DNA of 64,000 nucleotides from Mucilaginibacter sp. OK098 (GTDB taxonomy: Bacteria; Bacteroidota; Bacteroidia; Sphingobacteriales; Sphingobacteriaceae), in contig NZ_FRCM01000001.1 in the NCBI RefSeq assembly GCF_900142915.1, forward strand, positions 682,001-746,000. The letters are read 5' to 3'. The position numbers and the translations under genes were made by a program. This document shows, piece by piece, positions 56,988-64,000 of the stretch (its first letter is position 1; each line of letters opens with the position of its first letter). A model generated the notes under the pieces. It saw only the letters and a program-made list of their open reading frames with translations. It had not been told where the DNA came from and did not search any database.

Positions 56988-57560
56988 CTAAATCTTTTTT
57001 GCCCTGAGCCGGCTTAAAAACTGTGGAGTAAAACCAAGATACGATGCCAGCATATATTGCGGCACCCGCTGCAAAAAATCGGGAAAGCGGCTTGAAAAAT
57101 GGATGTACCGCTCTTCTTCAGTCAGGTTAAAAATGTAACCGATCCGGCGTTGAGAGGCTACATAGGCCTTTTGCATCATTATCCTGAAATATGTTTCCAA
57201 ACACGGGATCTGCTCAAAAAGTATTGCTTGGTTCTTTTCACTTAACAGCAACACCTCCGATGGCTCAACTGCCTGGATATAGCAGGTTGATGGTTGTTTG
57301 CTCGTCAGCCCGTCGTAGTCGGTGATCCACCAGTTCTCTATCCCAAACTGGATAATTTGCTCGTTAAGCTTATTGTTTACAAAATACAGCCTTAAACATC
57401 CTTTTACCACAAAGTAATTGCCGTGGCAGTGTTTGCCGGCTTCAAGCAAAAATGCTTTCTTCTTTAGTGTTTTTGGCTCAAGCTTTTCACAAAGCAACTG
57501 TTCTTCGGCAGCTGTTAGCTGTACATATCTTTTTATGTGGGCGAGGAGTTCGGGATACAT
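56988..57560 (-). CDS. Crp/Fnr family transcriptional regulator
   Basis: The protein has 190 residues. The N-terminal cyclic-nucleotide-binding-type beta-roll (about 25-120; KKKAFLLEAGKHCHGNYFVVKGCLRLYFVNNK) is followed by a C-terminal helix-turn-helix (about 145-190; QYMLASYLGFTPQFLSRLRAKK). No Fe-S cysteine set is present. Such short versions are frequent in Bacteroidota and often control the adjacent AhpD-like gene. Confidence 0.85.
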   Translation of the reverse strand: MYPELLAHIKRYVQLTAAEEQLLCEKLEPKTLKKKAFLLEAGKHCHGNYFVVKGCLRLYFVNNKLNEQIIQFGIENWWITDYDGLTSKQPSTCYIQAVEPSEVLLLSEKNQAILFEQIPCLETYFRIMMQKAYVASQRRIGYIFNLTEEERYIHFSSRFPDFLQRVPQYMLASYLGFTPQFLSRLRAKKI

Positions 57561-57569
57561 AGGCAGTTA

Positions 57570-57710
57570 GAATTAAGAACCAAGATACAAGAAATAAGAG
57601 TCAAGATACAAGAGTGAGGAGAGAAGAAATAGGGTGTTATCATATTCGTTGTATTTTAGTTTTATTTCCTTTTTATCTTGATTCTTGCGTCTTAATTCTT
57701 GCTTCTCAAC
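57570..57710. repeat. Inverted repeat built from AAGAATTAAG/AAGATACAAG words
   Basis: The left part (57570-57613) is rich in AAGAA, CAAGATACAAGA and AAGAGTC words. The right part (57676-57710) holds their complements (TCTTGATTCTTG, CTTAATTCTTG). It lies between the divergent Crp/Fnr and oxidoreductase genes. Confidence 0.65.
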
Positions 57711-57724
57711 ACTATCTTAGCAAC

Positions 57725-58720
57725 ATGAAAACTATCAAATGGGGAATTTTAGGCGCCGGGCGCATAGCCGGTAAGTTTGCGGGCGACCTTAAACTGGTTA
57801 CCGATGCAGAATTAATAGCCGTAGGCTCACGTACACAGCAATCTGCTGATGAATTTGGGAAGGAATTCAATATAAAATACCGACATGCCAGTTATGAAGC
57901 ATTGGTTAAAGACCCTGAGGTTGATGTAATTTATATTGCAACACCGCATAACCTGCATTATGAAAATACCCTGCTTTGTTTGCAGCATAACAAGGCTGTG
58001 CTTTGCGAAAAGCCATTTGCCATGAATGCCAGGCAAACTAAAGAAATGATTAACCTGGCAACGGAAAAGAAAGTTTTTTTAATGGAAGCGCTATGGACAA
58101 AATTTCACCCGCATTATAAAAAAATGCAGGAAATGATAGGGCAGGGGTTACTGGGCGAAGTATGCTCTGTATTGATAAACTTTGGCTTTAAGCCTGCACC
58201 GCCTATCCCGGCAAGGCTTTTTGACCCTGCGCTTGGTGGAGGTACCTTAATGGATATAGGTATTTACAATGTTTTTATGGCGATGAGCATATTAGGGAAA
58301 CCGGATGCTATTGAAGCAAGTATGACCCCGGCTTCCACAGGTGTGGATGAGCAATGTGCCATCCTGTTCAAATACAAAAATGGAGCTATGGCACAGCTGT
58401 TTTCAACCTTCTCCTCAAACCTTGCAACCGAGGCTGATATCAGTGGAACCGAAGGCCGGATAAGGCTTACCTCCCGGTTTTACGAGCCATCGGCGACAAT
58501 AGAATACTACCCCAAATACCCTGACAGCAGGGAGATTATTCCTGTTGAAAGGGAAGCGGGCTTTGGTTACCAGTACGAAGCTCGACATGTAAATGATTGT
58601 TTAAGAAGAGGACTTACTGAAAGTGATGTTATTTCGTTTGCTGACACTTTGCTGCTGATGGAAACTTTGGATATGATAAGAAGTATTGCAGGGATCCATT
58701 ACGCAGTTGATGGAAATTAA
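57725..58720 (+). CDS. Gfo/Idh/MocA family oxidoreductase (cytosolic)
   Basis: The protein has 331 residues from the ATG at 57725 (MKTIKWGILGAGRIAGKFAGDL). The 37-codon upstream extension encodes the repeat and is rejected. The Rossmann motif is GAGRIAG and CEKPFAMN is the family EKP motif. GGTLMDIGIYNVFMAMSILG carries the catalytic Asp region. It is likely a dihydrodiol- or sugar-type NAD(P) dehydrogenase. Unlike the protein at 454 it has no export signal. Confidence 0.9.
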   Translation: MKTIKWGILGAGRIAGKFAGDLKLVTDAELIAVGSRTQQSADEFGKEFNIKYRHASYEALVKDPEVDVIYIATPHNLHYENTLLCLQHNKAVLCEKPFAMNARQTKEMINLATEKKVFLMEALWTKFHPHYKKMQEMIGQGLLGEVCSVLINFGFKPAPPIPARLFDPALGGGTLMDIGIYNVFMAMSILGKPDAIEASMTPASTGVDEQCAILFKYKNGAMAQLFSTFSSNLATEADISGTEGRIRLTSRFYEPSATIEYYPKYPDSREIIPVEREAGFGYQYEARHVNDCLRRGLTESDVISFADTLLLMETLDMIRSIAGIHYAVDGN

Positions 58721-58811
58721 TAAGTAGGGTGGTATATTAGCTGCAACACAATGCAATTAAAACGTGTCAATAAATAAACCAATTATCAGCAGCCAGGCTG
58801 TTAATGAACAA

Positions 58812-59459
58812 TCAATGTGGGAGAAAAGTAAATGTAAAAAACATTGTGCCGCAAATAAGCATTGCAAAACAAATAAACCATTTAATATCACCTATTGATC
58901 TGCCTGGTTTTAAAATAAGTTGCCTGAACGGATCACTCAGCAGCATGCCCAACCCGACCAGGAAAATAAAGCCTGTTGCAAACTGAACTCCAATCCACAT
59001 CGGTAGACTGCTATGCCAACCCGGTACGAAATTAAGAAAACTGAAGAGGATAAATATATTCCAAATAGCCACTATGGCTATAACCGCAGGTCTTTTTAAA
59101 GGAAAAGCCCCGCTTGATTGTAATTCAAGAATTTCGTTTTTCTCCAGGAATGACAGAGGTGTTTTGTTGTTTAAAAAGCCAATTTGTTCAATCCTGTTAA
59201 TTAGGGAAGCAGCGCTTTCTGAAGACGTGAAAATAACCTTTGAATTATAATTATCTACCCGGTGGTTAATTTTTATCCCTCGTTTAGCAAATAATCCATA
59301 AGGCTCAATGGAAATAATATCCGCAGGGGCGAAAACAAGGTTACCAAGTATTGAGGCATTGAGTTGCAATTTATTACTAGTTACGGTCAATGTTACAAAC
59401 GGCCAGGTAGCATTTGCACGCCCTATTTGAGCACCACCGGTTTCTTTTAATTCAATCAT
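58812..59459 (-). CDS. Membrane protein of unknown function, co-encoded with a Phd-like antitoxin
   Basis: The protein has 215 residues. The N-terminal about 110 residues form a soluble beta-rich domain (LTVTSNKLQLNASILGNLVFAPADIISIEPYG...) resembling a bacterial PH-like domain. Three membrane helices follow (PAVIAIVAIWNIFILFSFLNF, MWIGVQFATGFIFLVGLGMLL, KWFICFAMLICGTMFFTFTFL). Its start overlaps the Phd-like stop by four bases (ATGA), so the two are translationally coupled. No known toxin motif is seen. Confidence 0.65.
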   Translation of the reverse strand: MIELKETGGAQIGRANATWPFVTLTVTSNKLQLNASILGNLVFAPADIISIEPYGLFAKRGIKINHRVDNYNSKVIFTSSESAASLINRIEQIGFLNNKTPLSFLEKNEILELQSSGAFPLKRPAVIAIVAIWNIFILFSFLNFVPGWHSSLPMWIGVQFATGFIFLVGLGMLLSDPFRQLILKPGRSIGDIKWFICFAMLICGTMFFTFTFLPH

Positions 59460-59692
59460 GATAAGTTTAAAAATTCATTTTCAGTCATTTCAAAATCACT
59501 TCCGAATGTGAATGCTGCCTTGCCTTCTAACAAGCCTAATTTACGTTTTTTCGGTTTAAATATCTGCTTAACGAAATAACCTATAGCTTCGCTTTTATTG
59601 TCTTCAGTTATAGCAAATTCTTCTCCGGCTTTTACCTGTTTAATTATTTCTGAAAAACTATTCTTAAACTCAATGACTGAAATTGATCTCAT
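59456..59692 (-). CDS. Phd/YefM-like antitoxin
   Basis: The protein has 78 residues. MRSISVIEFKNSFSEIIKQVKAGEEFAITEDNKSEAIGYFV matches the N-terminal DNA-binding fold of Phd/YefM antitoxins. The Lys-rich centre and acidic tail (GSDFEMTENEFLNLS) would be the partner-binding part. Normally a PIN, Doc or RelE toxin gene follows. Here the overlapping gene encodes a membrane protein instead. Confidence 0.8.
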   Translation of the reverse strand: MRSISVIEFKNSFSEIIKQVKAGEEFAITEDNKSEAIGYFVKQIFKPKKRKLGLLEGKAAFTFGSDFEMTENEFLNLS

Positions 59693-59705
59693 GATTTTTA
59701 ATTTA

Positions 59706-59753
59706 GTGCGCTCTGTTTATTTTCAATACCTTGTGGTTGATTTTTAACCACAA
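59706..59753. repeat. Hairpin-type repeat related to 46407-46451
   Basis: GTGCGCTCTG near 59706 recalls the 46.4-kb repeat. TTGTGGTT (59731-59738), loop GATTTTT, and AACCACAA (59746-59753) form a perfect 8-bp stem with the same T-rich loop. It lies between the carboxylesterase stop and the Phd-like start on the minus strand. Confidence 0.55.
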
Positions 59754-59776
59754 AGGCAACAAATTTCATTGAAATT

Positions 59777-61363
59777 TTATTTCAAATACAACTTGTCCAA
59801 AAATAAATACCTTCCCCGCTCACTTTCAGCTTCCAGTTTTGTGTTTACATCAATGTTCATGAACTTTACTTTACTGCCATTGGTATTTGGCTCCCATTTG
59901 GGTAAGCCTTTGCCATTGGGGTTACCTGTTTTTATAAAATTAGCAAAGTAGTTTTCCATCAATGCTGATACCTTGTAGTTGTCTGGTGTCCAGGCATAAA
60001 CTTTATTGGATTCAAGGTTGCCCATTGCAAACTCAATCTCCGATGCGTGTGATGCGCCAACCAATGCTTTTGGCATTTTATTGGCATTCGCATTATCAGT
60101 TGGTTTTACCTCAGGTGGGCGTGGGCTTGAGAATACATAACGGTAAACAGGTTTTTCACCGGTTTTACTTTGCAAATCGGCCCATTTCCAGGTGCTGTAG
60201 ACGATAAACCTGTCGCTGGCCAATGCGGTTGCTGATTTGATCACCTCGTCCTGTGTTGTGCCGGGATACAGTTTTAAAACCTCGTCGGCGTTATCGGGAA
60301 ACTGTTGTTTTAGCTTTTTTGCATAGTTTTCAGTTGTTGGCATATCGCCGCCTGTAAATGCCTGGTAAGGGATCTCGGCAGAATTCCATCCAACCAGTAA
60401 CGGAACATGCGCCTGTTCTCCGGCTTCAAAAATTTCAACAGGAGATTTTGGGAGGAAATAGCCATCAACAGTAGCTGACAATCTCCATACACCGGGCTTT
60501 GAGGCAGCATCAAGTAGCTGAGCAGCTGGTATGGCACGTAGTTCGGCCAGTGTTTTAGTTCCATTCTTTTCAGCAAAACTTACACCGTTCTTTTCTCCTT
60601 CGGCAAGCGGGATAGCGGGCAGGGTCGGCTTTATCATAGCGCCGCTTTCGCCAATAGCTCCGGCAATAAGGTCTTTTGATAATGGCGATACCACCTGCGC
60701 ACAAACTGAAATGGATCCTGCTGATTCGCCGGCAATGGTTACTCTTTTTGGATCGCCGCCAAATGCTTCAATATTTGCCTGTACCCATTTTAATGCAGCG
60801 TTTTGATCAAGTAATCCATAATTTCCGGAAGCATGGTGAGCTGATTCTGCTGTAAGTTCCGGGTGCGAGAAAAAGCCGAATATTCCCAGCCTGTAGTTGA
60901 TAGTTATAGTAACAATCCCTTTTTGAGCCATACTTTCACCATCATAGCGGGATTCTGATCCATCCCCGCCTACAAATCCTCCACCGTAAAAATATACCAG
61001 CACGGGCAATTTCTCTTTTGGCGATTTTGCAGGTGTCCATACATTAAGGTACAGGCAATCCTCGCTCATGGTATCGGCACGAAAGATCATATCAGCGAAT
61101 ACTCTTTTTTGCATCGGCATATGGCTAAAATGATCAGCTTTACGCACACCGTCCCAGTTTGCCGGTGGTTGCGGCTCTTTCCAGCGCAGGTCGCCGATGG
61201 GGGGCAGGGCATAAGGGATACCTTTAAAGCTCCGGATCCTTATTGTTTGGTTAAAAGTGCCTTCGAGTGTGCCGTTGCTTATTTTAAGCTGGTTTGTGAT
61301 AGACTGTGAAAAGGCCGTTGTGAAAAATAACAGCGCGCAGAGCAGCGAAAAAGGAGTTTTCAT
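59777..61363 (-). CDS. Secreted type-B carboxylesterase
   Basis: The protein has 528 residues with signal peptide MKTPFSLLCALLFFTTAFS. The oxyanion segment YGGGFVGG is at about 126-133, the nucleophile elbow GESAGS has Ser214, and GASHASEIEFA carries the catalytic His. EDCLYLNVWTP is the family signature. It hydrolyses carboxylic esters, perhaps acylated glycans, in the periplasm. It is divergent from a NrtR-like regulator with a clear operator between them. Confidence 0.92.
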   Translation of the reverse strand: MKTPFSLLCALLFFTTAFSQSITNQLKISNGTLEGTFNQTIRIRSFKGIPYALPPIGDLRWKEPQPPANWDGVRKADHFSHMPMQKRVFADMIFRADTMSEDCLYLNVWTPAKSPKEKLPVLVYFYGGGFVGGDGSESRYDGESMAQKGIVTITINYRLGIFGFFSHPELTAESAHHASGNYGLLDQNAALKWVQANIEAFGGDPKRVTIAGESAGSISVCAQVVSPLSKDLIAGAIGESGAMIKPTLPAIPLAEGEKNGVSFAEKNGTKTLAELRAIPAAQLLDAASKPGVWRLSATVDGYFLPKSPVEIFEAGEQAHVPLLVGWNSAEIPYQAFTGGDMPTTENYAKKLKQQFPDNADEVLKLYPGTTQDEVIKSATALASDRFIVYSTWKWADLQSKTGEKPVYRYVFSSPRPPEVKPTDNANANKMPKALVGASHASEIEFAMGNLESNKVYAWTPDNYKVSALMENYFANFIKTGNPNGKGLPKWEPNTNGSKVKFMNIDVNTKLEAESERGRYLFLDKLYLK

Positions 61364-61421
61364 AATAAACAGGTTAAATGGATGAATGATTTAATTTAGG
61401 GATAGAAAAATAAACTTTTCT

Positions 61422-61442
61422 ATTGTAACATAATGATACAAT
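61422..61442. promoter_or_regulatory. 21-bp palindromic operator, probable NrtR-type site
   Basis: The half-sites ATTGTA and TACAAT lie at the ends of a 21-bp imperfect palindrome with centre CATAATG. The only mismatched pair is the A/A next to the half-sites. It sits midway in the 142-bp gap between the divergent carboxylesterase and NUDIX-type regulator genes, so it may control both. Confidence 0.6.
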
Positions 61443-61505
61443 AATAATTGCTTATTTTGAGATTATCAATTTATTTTGTTTTTTTAAAGATAAATTCTTT
61501 TGTAG

Positions 61506-62249
61506 ATGACCAAAGTCCATTCAGCCAGCGAGATCGATGAAAAAGGGGAGGGCTTTTTAAAAAACATCGCCATTGATGCGGTTATATTTGGTTTTCATGA
61601 CAATCAGCTAAAAGTTTTGCTGATTGAGTATAAAGGAACCGGGTTGTTTGCCCTGCCCGGAGGGTTTATAAAAACTGAAGAAGATTTAAATAGTGCTGCC
61701 TTAAGAGTTGTTAGCGAGCGGATTGGGCTTGAAGATATTTTCCTGGAGCAATTTTATGTATTTGGTGACTATTCCCGATACAACCCGACACAATTTAAAA
61801 TCATTATGAGCGCTAACGGGGATGTGCCACCAGATGATCATTGGCTGTTAAAAAGATTTATTTCGATAGGTTATTATGCCCTGGTTGATTTTACCCAGGC
61901 CAAACCGATGCCTGCCGCAATATTTGACAGCTGCAATTGGTATGACCTTACCGCCATGCCCAAACTGATCCAGGATCATACCCGGATAGTTGAAAAGGCG
62001 CTGGATACGCTTCGTTCAAACCTTGACCAGAAACTTATCGGATTTAACCTGCTGCCACAGGATTTTACGATGGGCGACCTGCAAAAGCTTTATGAAACCA
62101 TATTGGATAAAAAGCTGCTCCGCCCGGCCTTTCAGCGTAAAATACTTGCTTTGGGCATATTGGAAAGGGTAGCCAAAAAATGGACAGGGGGGGCGCACAA
62201 AGCACCATATTTATACAGGTTTAGATCCGCTAAGCGTGTTTCAGAATAA
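61506..62249 (+). CDS. NrtR-like regulator (NUDIX domain plus winged helix)
   Basis: The protein has 247 residues. An N-terminal NUDIX fold (about 20-150) has a broken Nudix box: GGFIKTEEDLNSAALRVVSERIG lacks the REUxEE catalytic core, so hydrolysis is unlikely. The C-terminal winged helix (about 160-245; FTMGDLQKLYETILDKKLLRPAFQRKILALGIL) is typical of NrtR/AraR-type regulators that sense sugar or ADP-ribose ligands. It probably regulates the divergent carboxylesterase through the 61422 palindrome. Confidence 0.88.
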   Translation: MTKVHSASEIDEKGEGFLKNIAIDAVIFGFHDNQLKVLLIEYKGTGLFALPGGFIKTEEDLNSAALRVVSERIGLEDIFLEQFYVFGDYSRYNPTQFKIIMSANGDVPPDDHWLLKRFISIGYYALVDFTQAKPMPAAIFDSCNWYDLTAMPKLIQDHTRIVEKALDTLRSNLDQKLIGFNLLPQDFTMGDLQKLYETILDKKLLRPAFQRKILALGILERVAKKWTGGAHKAPYLYRFRSAKRVSE

Positions 62250-62260
62250 AACGCAGATTA

Positions 62261-62293
62261 GCTTTGACAACTTTAAAAAAGTTGTCAAAGCTT
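62261..62293 (+). terminator. Perfect hairpin after the NUDIX-regulator gene
   Basis: AGCTTTGACAACTT (62261-62274) and AAGTTGTCAAAGCT (62280-62293) pair perfectly around TAAAA. It lies between convergent genes and can act as a terminator for either, though a T-run is lacking. Confidence 0.6.
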
Positions 62294-62311
62294 TACGAGC
62301 AGATCAATTGT

Positions 62312-63499
62312 TCACATCACCTTCAATAAAAATTTATTGGTAATGCTTGCTTTAGCTGCATCTGTGGCTGTAATATTTATTTCATAGTTCCCGGCAAGGG
62401 GTTGGCCGGTAATTGTTTTAGCTGCGGCATCAAACTTTAACCCCGCAGGTAATTGGCCAGCCGAAAAGGTTAATGTATTGTTCCCGTCATCATCAAAAAA
62501 AGCATCACCTGGGATTTGAAACGAAAAGGCACTGCCCGCTTTAGCAACCTGATCCTTAAGCGGATTTTTAACATATGGTTCAAAATTGGTATGCTTTAAT
62601 TTTTCAAACAGGGTGTCAAATCTCACCCAAAAAATAAAACAATCTTTTTCGCTGTGACCATGGGTATAAAACAGGTATTTACCATCCGGACTAACATACT
62701 CGCCCCAGCGGTGGGCCAGGCCGTTATTAATGAGCGGTCCCAGGCTTTTGGGATTTGTCCAGGTATCATCAGGTTTATGGTAGCTAATGTAGAGCTCACA
62801 TTCAAAATCAGGGTGTTCTTTTGTACTGATGATCATATACGATTCATCTTTTGCCACAAAGAAATCGCCATTGAAGCCGGGTGAATTTAATGGTACGCCC
62901 AGGCTTTTAATAGCAGTATCGCCTTTTGAAGCATCAGTTCTTGAAAATTTACAGTTTTGCCAATCCCTGGTGCCCCAGTTACCATTGCTGCCTGCATAAA
63001 TATTGCCGCTTATGGTAGGCATAAAATCGTAAAGCCGGTAAGATTTATGCATGTATTCAGTCGGAGCTGTCCAGCCCGTGCCTGTTCTGTGTGCCTGCCA
63101 AACAAAATCTTTCCCCGGTATTTTATTGGGGCCGCCAATAAAATACATTGTTTTTCCATCCGGCGAAAAGGCAGGCGCATAATACTTTTTAGTTAGTACA
63201 TAGGGGCCATTCCATTTGCCATTTGCGTATTTTAAGTATTTTAGCTTATGGTTTTTACTGTCAAACCATGTGGTATTGTGGCTGTAGTAAAATTCCTTCC
63301 CATCGTTTGAGAAAGCAACCCTGTCGCCGGCCCAGGCGCCTTCTTCGGCCAGTATGCCAGGGGCGAATACCTTCGGCGTATCAGATGGGAGAGTTTGCCC
63401 TAAATATGCATCAGGACTATCCCAAAGCGTGGCAGGTTCCTGTTTGCAGGCGTAAAACGCCGATATTATGATGAGTAGTATAAAAGTTAATTTATTCAT
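62312..63499 (-). CDS. Lipoprotein with PD40/TolB-like propeller and putative Ig domain
   Basis: The protein has 395 residues. The leader ends FYACKQ (lipid Cys18). About 40-300 shows beta-propeller motifs (RVAFSNDGKEFYYSH, PAFSPDGKTMYFIGG, YVSPDGKYLFYTHGHSEKDC) like PD40/TolB. The C-terminus (about 310-395; LKDQVAKAGSAFSFQIPGDAF...LTFSAGQLPAGLKFDAAAKTITGQPLAG) is a putative Ig/He_PIG domain. It probably binds a surface ligand. It ends a minus-strand unit starting with the beta-helix gene. Confidence 0.82.
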   Translation of the reverse strand: MNKLTFILLIIISAFYACKQEPATLWDSPDAYLGQTLPSDTPKVFAPGILAEEGAWAGDRVAFSNDGKEFYYSHNTTWFDSKNHKLKYLKYANGKWNGPYVLTKKYYAPAFSPDGKTMYFIGGPNKIPGKDFVWQAHRTGTGWTAPTEYMHKSYRLYDFMPTISGNIYAGSNGNWGTRDWQNCKFSRTDASKGDTAIKSLGVPLNSPGFNGDFFVAKDESYMIISTKEHPDFECELYISYHKPDDTWTNPKSLGPLINNGLAHRWGEYVSPDGKYLFYTHGHSEKDCFIFWVRFDTLFEKLKHTNFEPYVKNPLKDQVAKAGSAFSFQIPGDAFFDDDGNNTLTFSAGQLPAGLKFDAAAKTITGQPLAGNYEINITATDAAKASITNKFLLKVM

Positions 63500-63511
63500 G
63501 ATCGTACAGGT

Positions 63512-64000
63512 TTATTTATTTTTAAAGATGCCGGCATGCAGTTCATTGCCTGCTGACTCGGGCGAAAGATTTAAATAGTTGTGTGGAATACCTTTGGCCG
63601 TAACCTCATTTAACAGCACATTTCCGGTTTTGCTGATGTTCACTTCAATAGGCGTGTTTTTTATATCAGGGCCTTCAATCTCCATTCCGTTAAGGCCCAT
63701 GAAATATTTGTTATTGGTTATAAGAGAGTTACTGAAGGTATAATGGTGAGTATGCTCTTTATCGCTCACCCAGAAATAGTTACCGTTAGCAATTATGTTA
63801 TTGCTGAAGGTAAATGGTGCGTTTGAACTTTCTCCATAACCATACCATATGGCAGCTTCATAAGCGCCATAAATAATGGAATGGGTAAGCGAAAAATTCT
63901 TTAAACCGAGGAAAACTAAAACCGCGTTTTTACAGTTATAAAATATGCAGTGGTCTATATTTATATCTGCACCCTGCCCGAAAAGAGCGCCTTGTATAGC
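63512..64000 (-). CDS. Right-handed parallel beta-helix protein, 3' part (partial)
   Basis: The frame is open on the minus strand from the right edge to the stop at 63512-63514, giving the last 162 residues. Repeated short strands with Asn ladders (INIDHCIFYNCKNAVLVF, FTFSNNIIANGNYFW, YTFSNSLITNNKYFMGL) are typical of pectate-lyase-like or polysaccharide-degrading beta-helices. It ends 12 bp before the PD40 lipoprotein gene, so the two form a unit. The N-terminus is outside the window. Confidence 0.8.
   Translation of the reverse strand, partial: AIQGALFGQGADINIDHCIFYNCKNAVLVFLGLKNFSLTHSIIYGAYEAAIWYGYGESSNAPFTFSNNIIANGNYFWVSDKEHTHHYTFSNSLITNNKYFMGLNGMEIEGPDIKNTPIEVNISKTGNVLLNEVTAKGIPHNYLNLSPESAGNELHAGIFKNK

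Overview
The window looks like the chromosome of a Bacteroidota bacterium, most likely family Sphingobacteriaceae (Mucilaginibacter or Pedobacter type). I infer this from the SusC/SusD pair, lipoproteins ending in a Cys lipobox followed by KK or KQ, promoter-like TTTG...TAnnTTTG boxes without Shine-Dalgarno sequences, ThiH rather than ThiO, an FG-GAP/UnbV protein beside a SusCD locus, and many hairpin-like intergenic repeats. No phage, insertion sequence or CRISPR array is visible.

Region 1 (1-3 kb): the end of a small Cys-rich peptide gene, a terminator-like hairpin next to a degraded tRNA-like fragment, and a Tat-exported Gfo/Idh/MocA oxidoreductase paired with a sugar-phosphate isomerase/epimerase-like protein. 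Region 2 (3.3-10.7 kb): a complete thiamine operon, TPP riboswitch-thiS-thiC-tenI-like-thiE-thiG-thiH-thiF-thiD, closed by a perfect hairpin. It supplies the pyrimidine branch (ThiC, ThiD), the thiazole branch (ThiS, ThiF, ThiG, ThiH, TenI-like) and the joining step (ThiE).

Region 3 (10.9-37.1 kb): a mannose-oriented glycan locus. It holds a GntR/UTRA regulator divergent from a mannose-6-phosphate isomerase and a sugar-porter MFS gene, two six-hairpin-like glycosidases, a GH38 alpha-mannosidase, a GH38-like DUF5054 protein, a PhyH dioxygenase, a 1193-residue FG-GAP/UnbV lipoprotein, and susC/susD. A truncated, diverged second copy of the isomerase-MFS junction lies after susD. TGTACA-type palindromes occur both in the gntR-manA gap and at the putative susC promoter, so one regulator may control both.

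Region 4 (37.3-48.3 kb): mostly core or household genes: a secreted esterase, tRNA-Leu(CAA), hscB, kdsA-kdsD for Kdo synthesis, a BtuF-like protein, an HxlR regulator divergent from a carboxymuconolactone decarboxylase-SDR pair, two hydrolases, a DinB protein and a methyltransferase. Region 5 (48.4-54.7 kb): a metal-resistance block (chrA, a DUF1259 protein, a ChrB-AraC fusion, a CopB-type ATPase) bracketed by same-orientation copies of an unrecognised ~115-bp repeat. Region 6 (54.7-64 kb): DUF4375, tRNA-Leu(TAG), NTF2-like and AhpD-like proteins, a Crp/Fnr regulator, a Gfo/Idh/MocA oxidoreductase, a Phd-like antitoxin overlapping a membrane protein, a carboxylesterase divergent from a NrtR-like regulator with a clear operator, a PD40/Ig-like lipoprotein and a truncated beta-helix protein.

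The least explained signals are intergenic. They are a three-copy dispersed repeat, several different families of hairpins built from short repeated words, and two tRNA-3'-end-like fossils. The least usual proteins are the ChrB-AraC fusion, the kinase-like N-terminal half of the mannose-6-phosphate isomerase, and the Phd-membrane protein pair.
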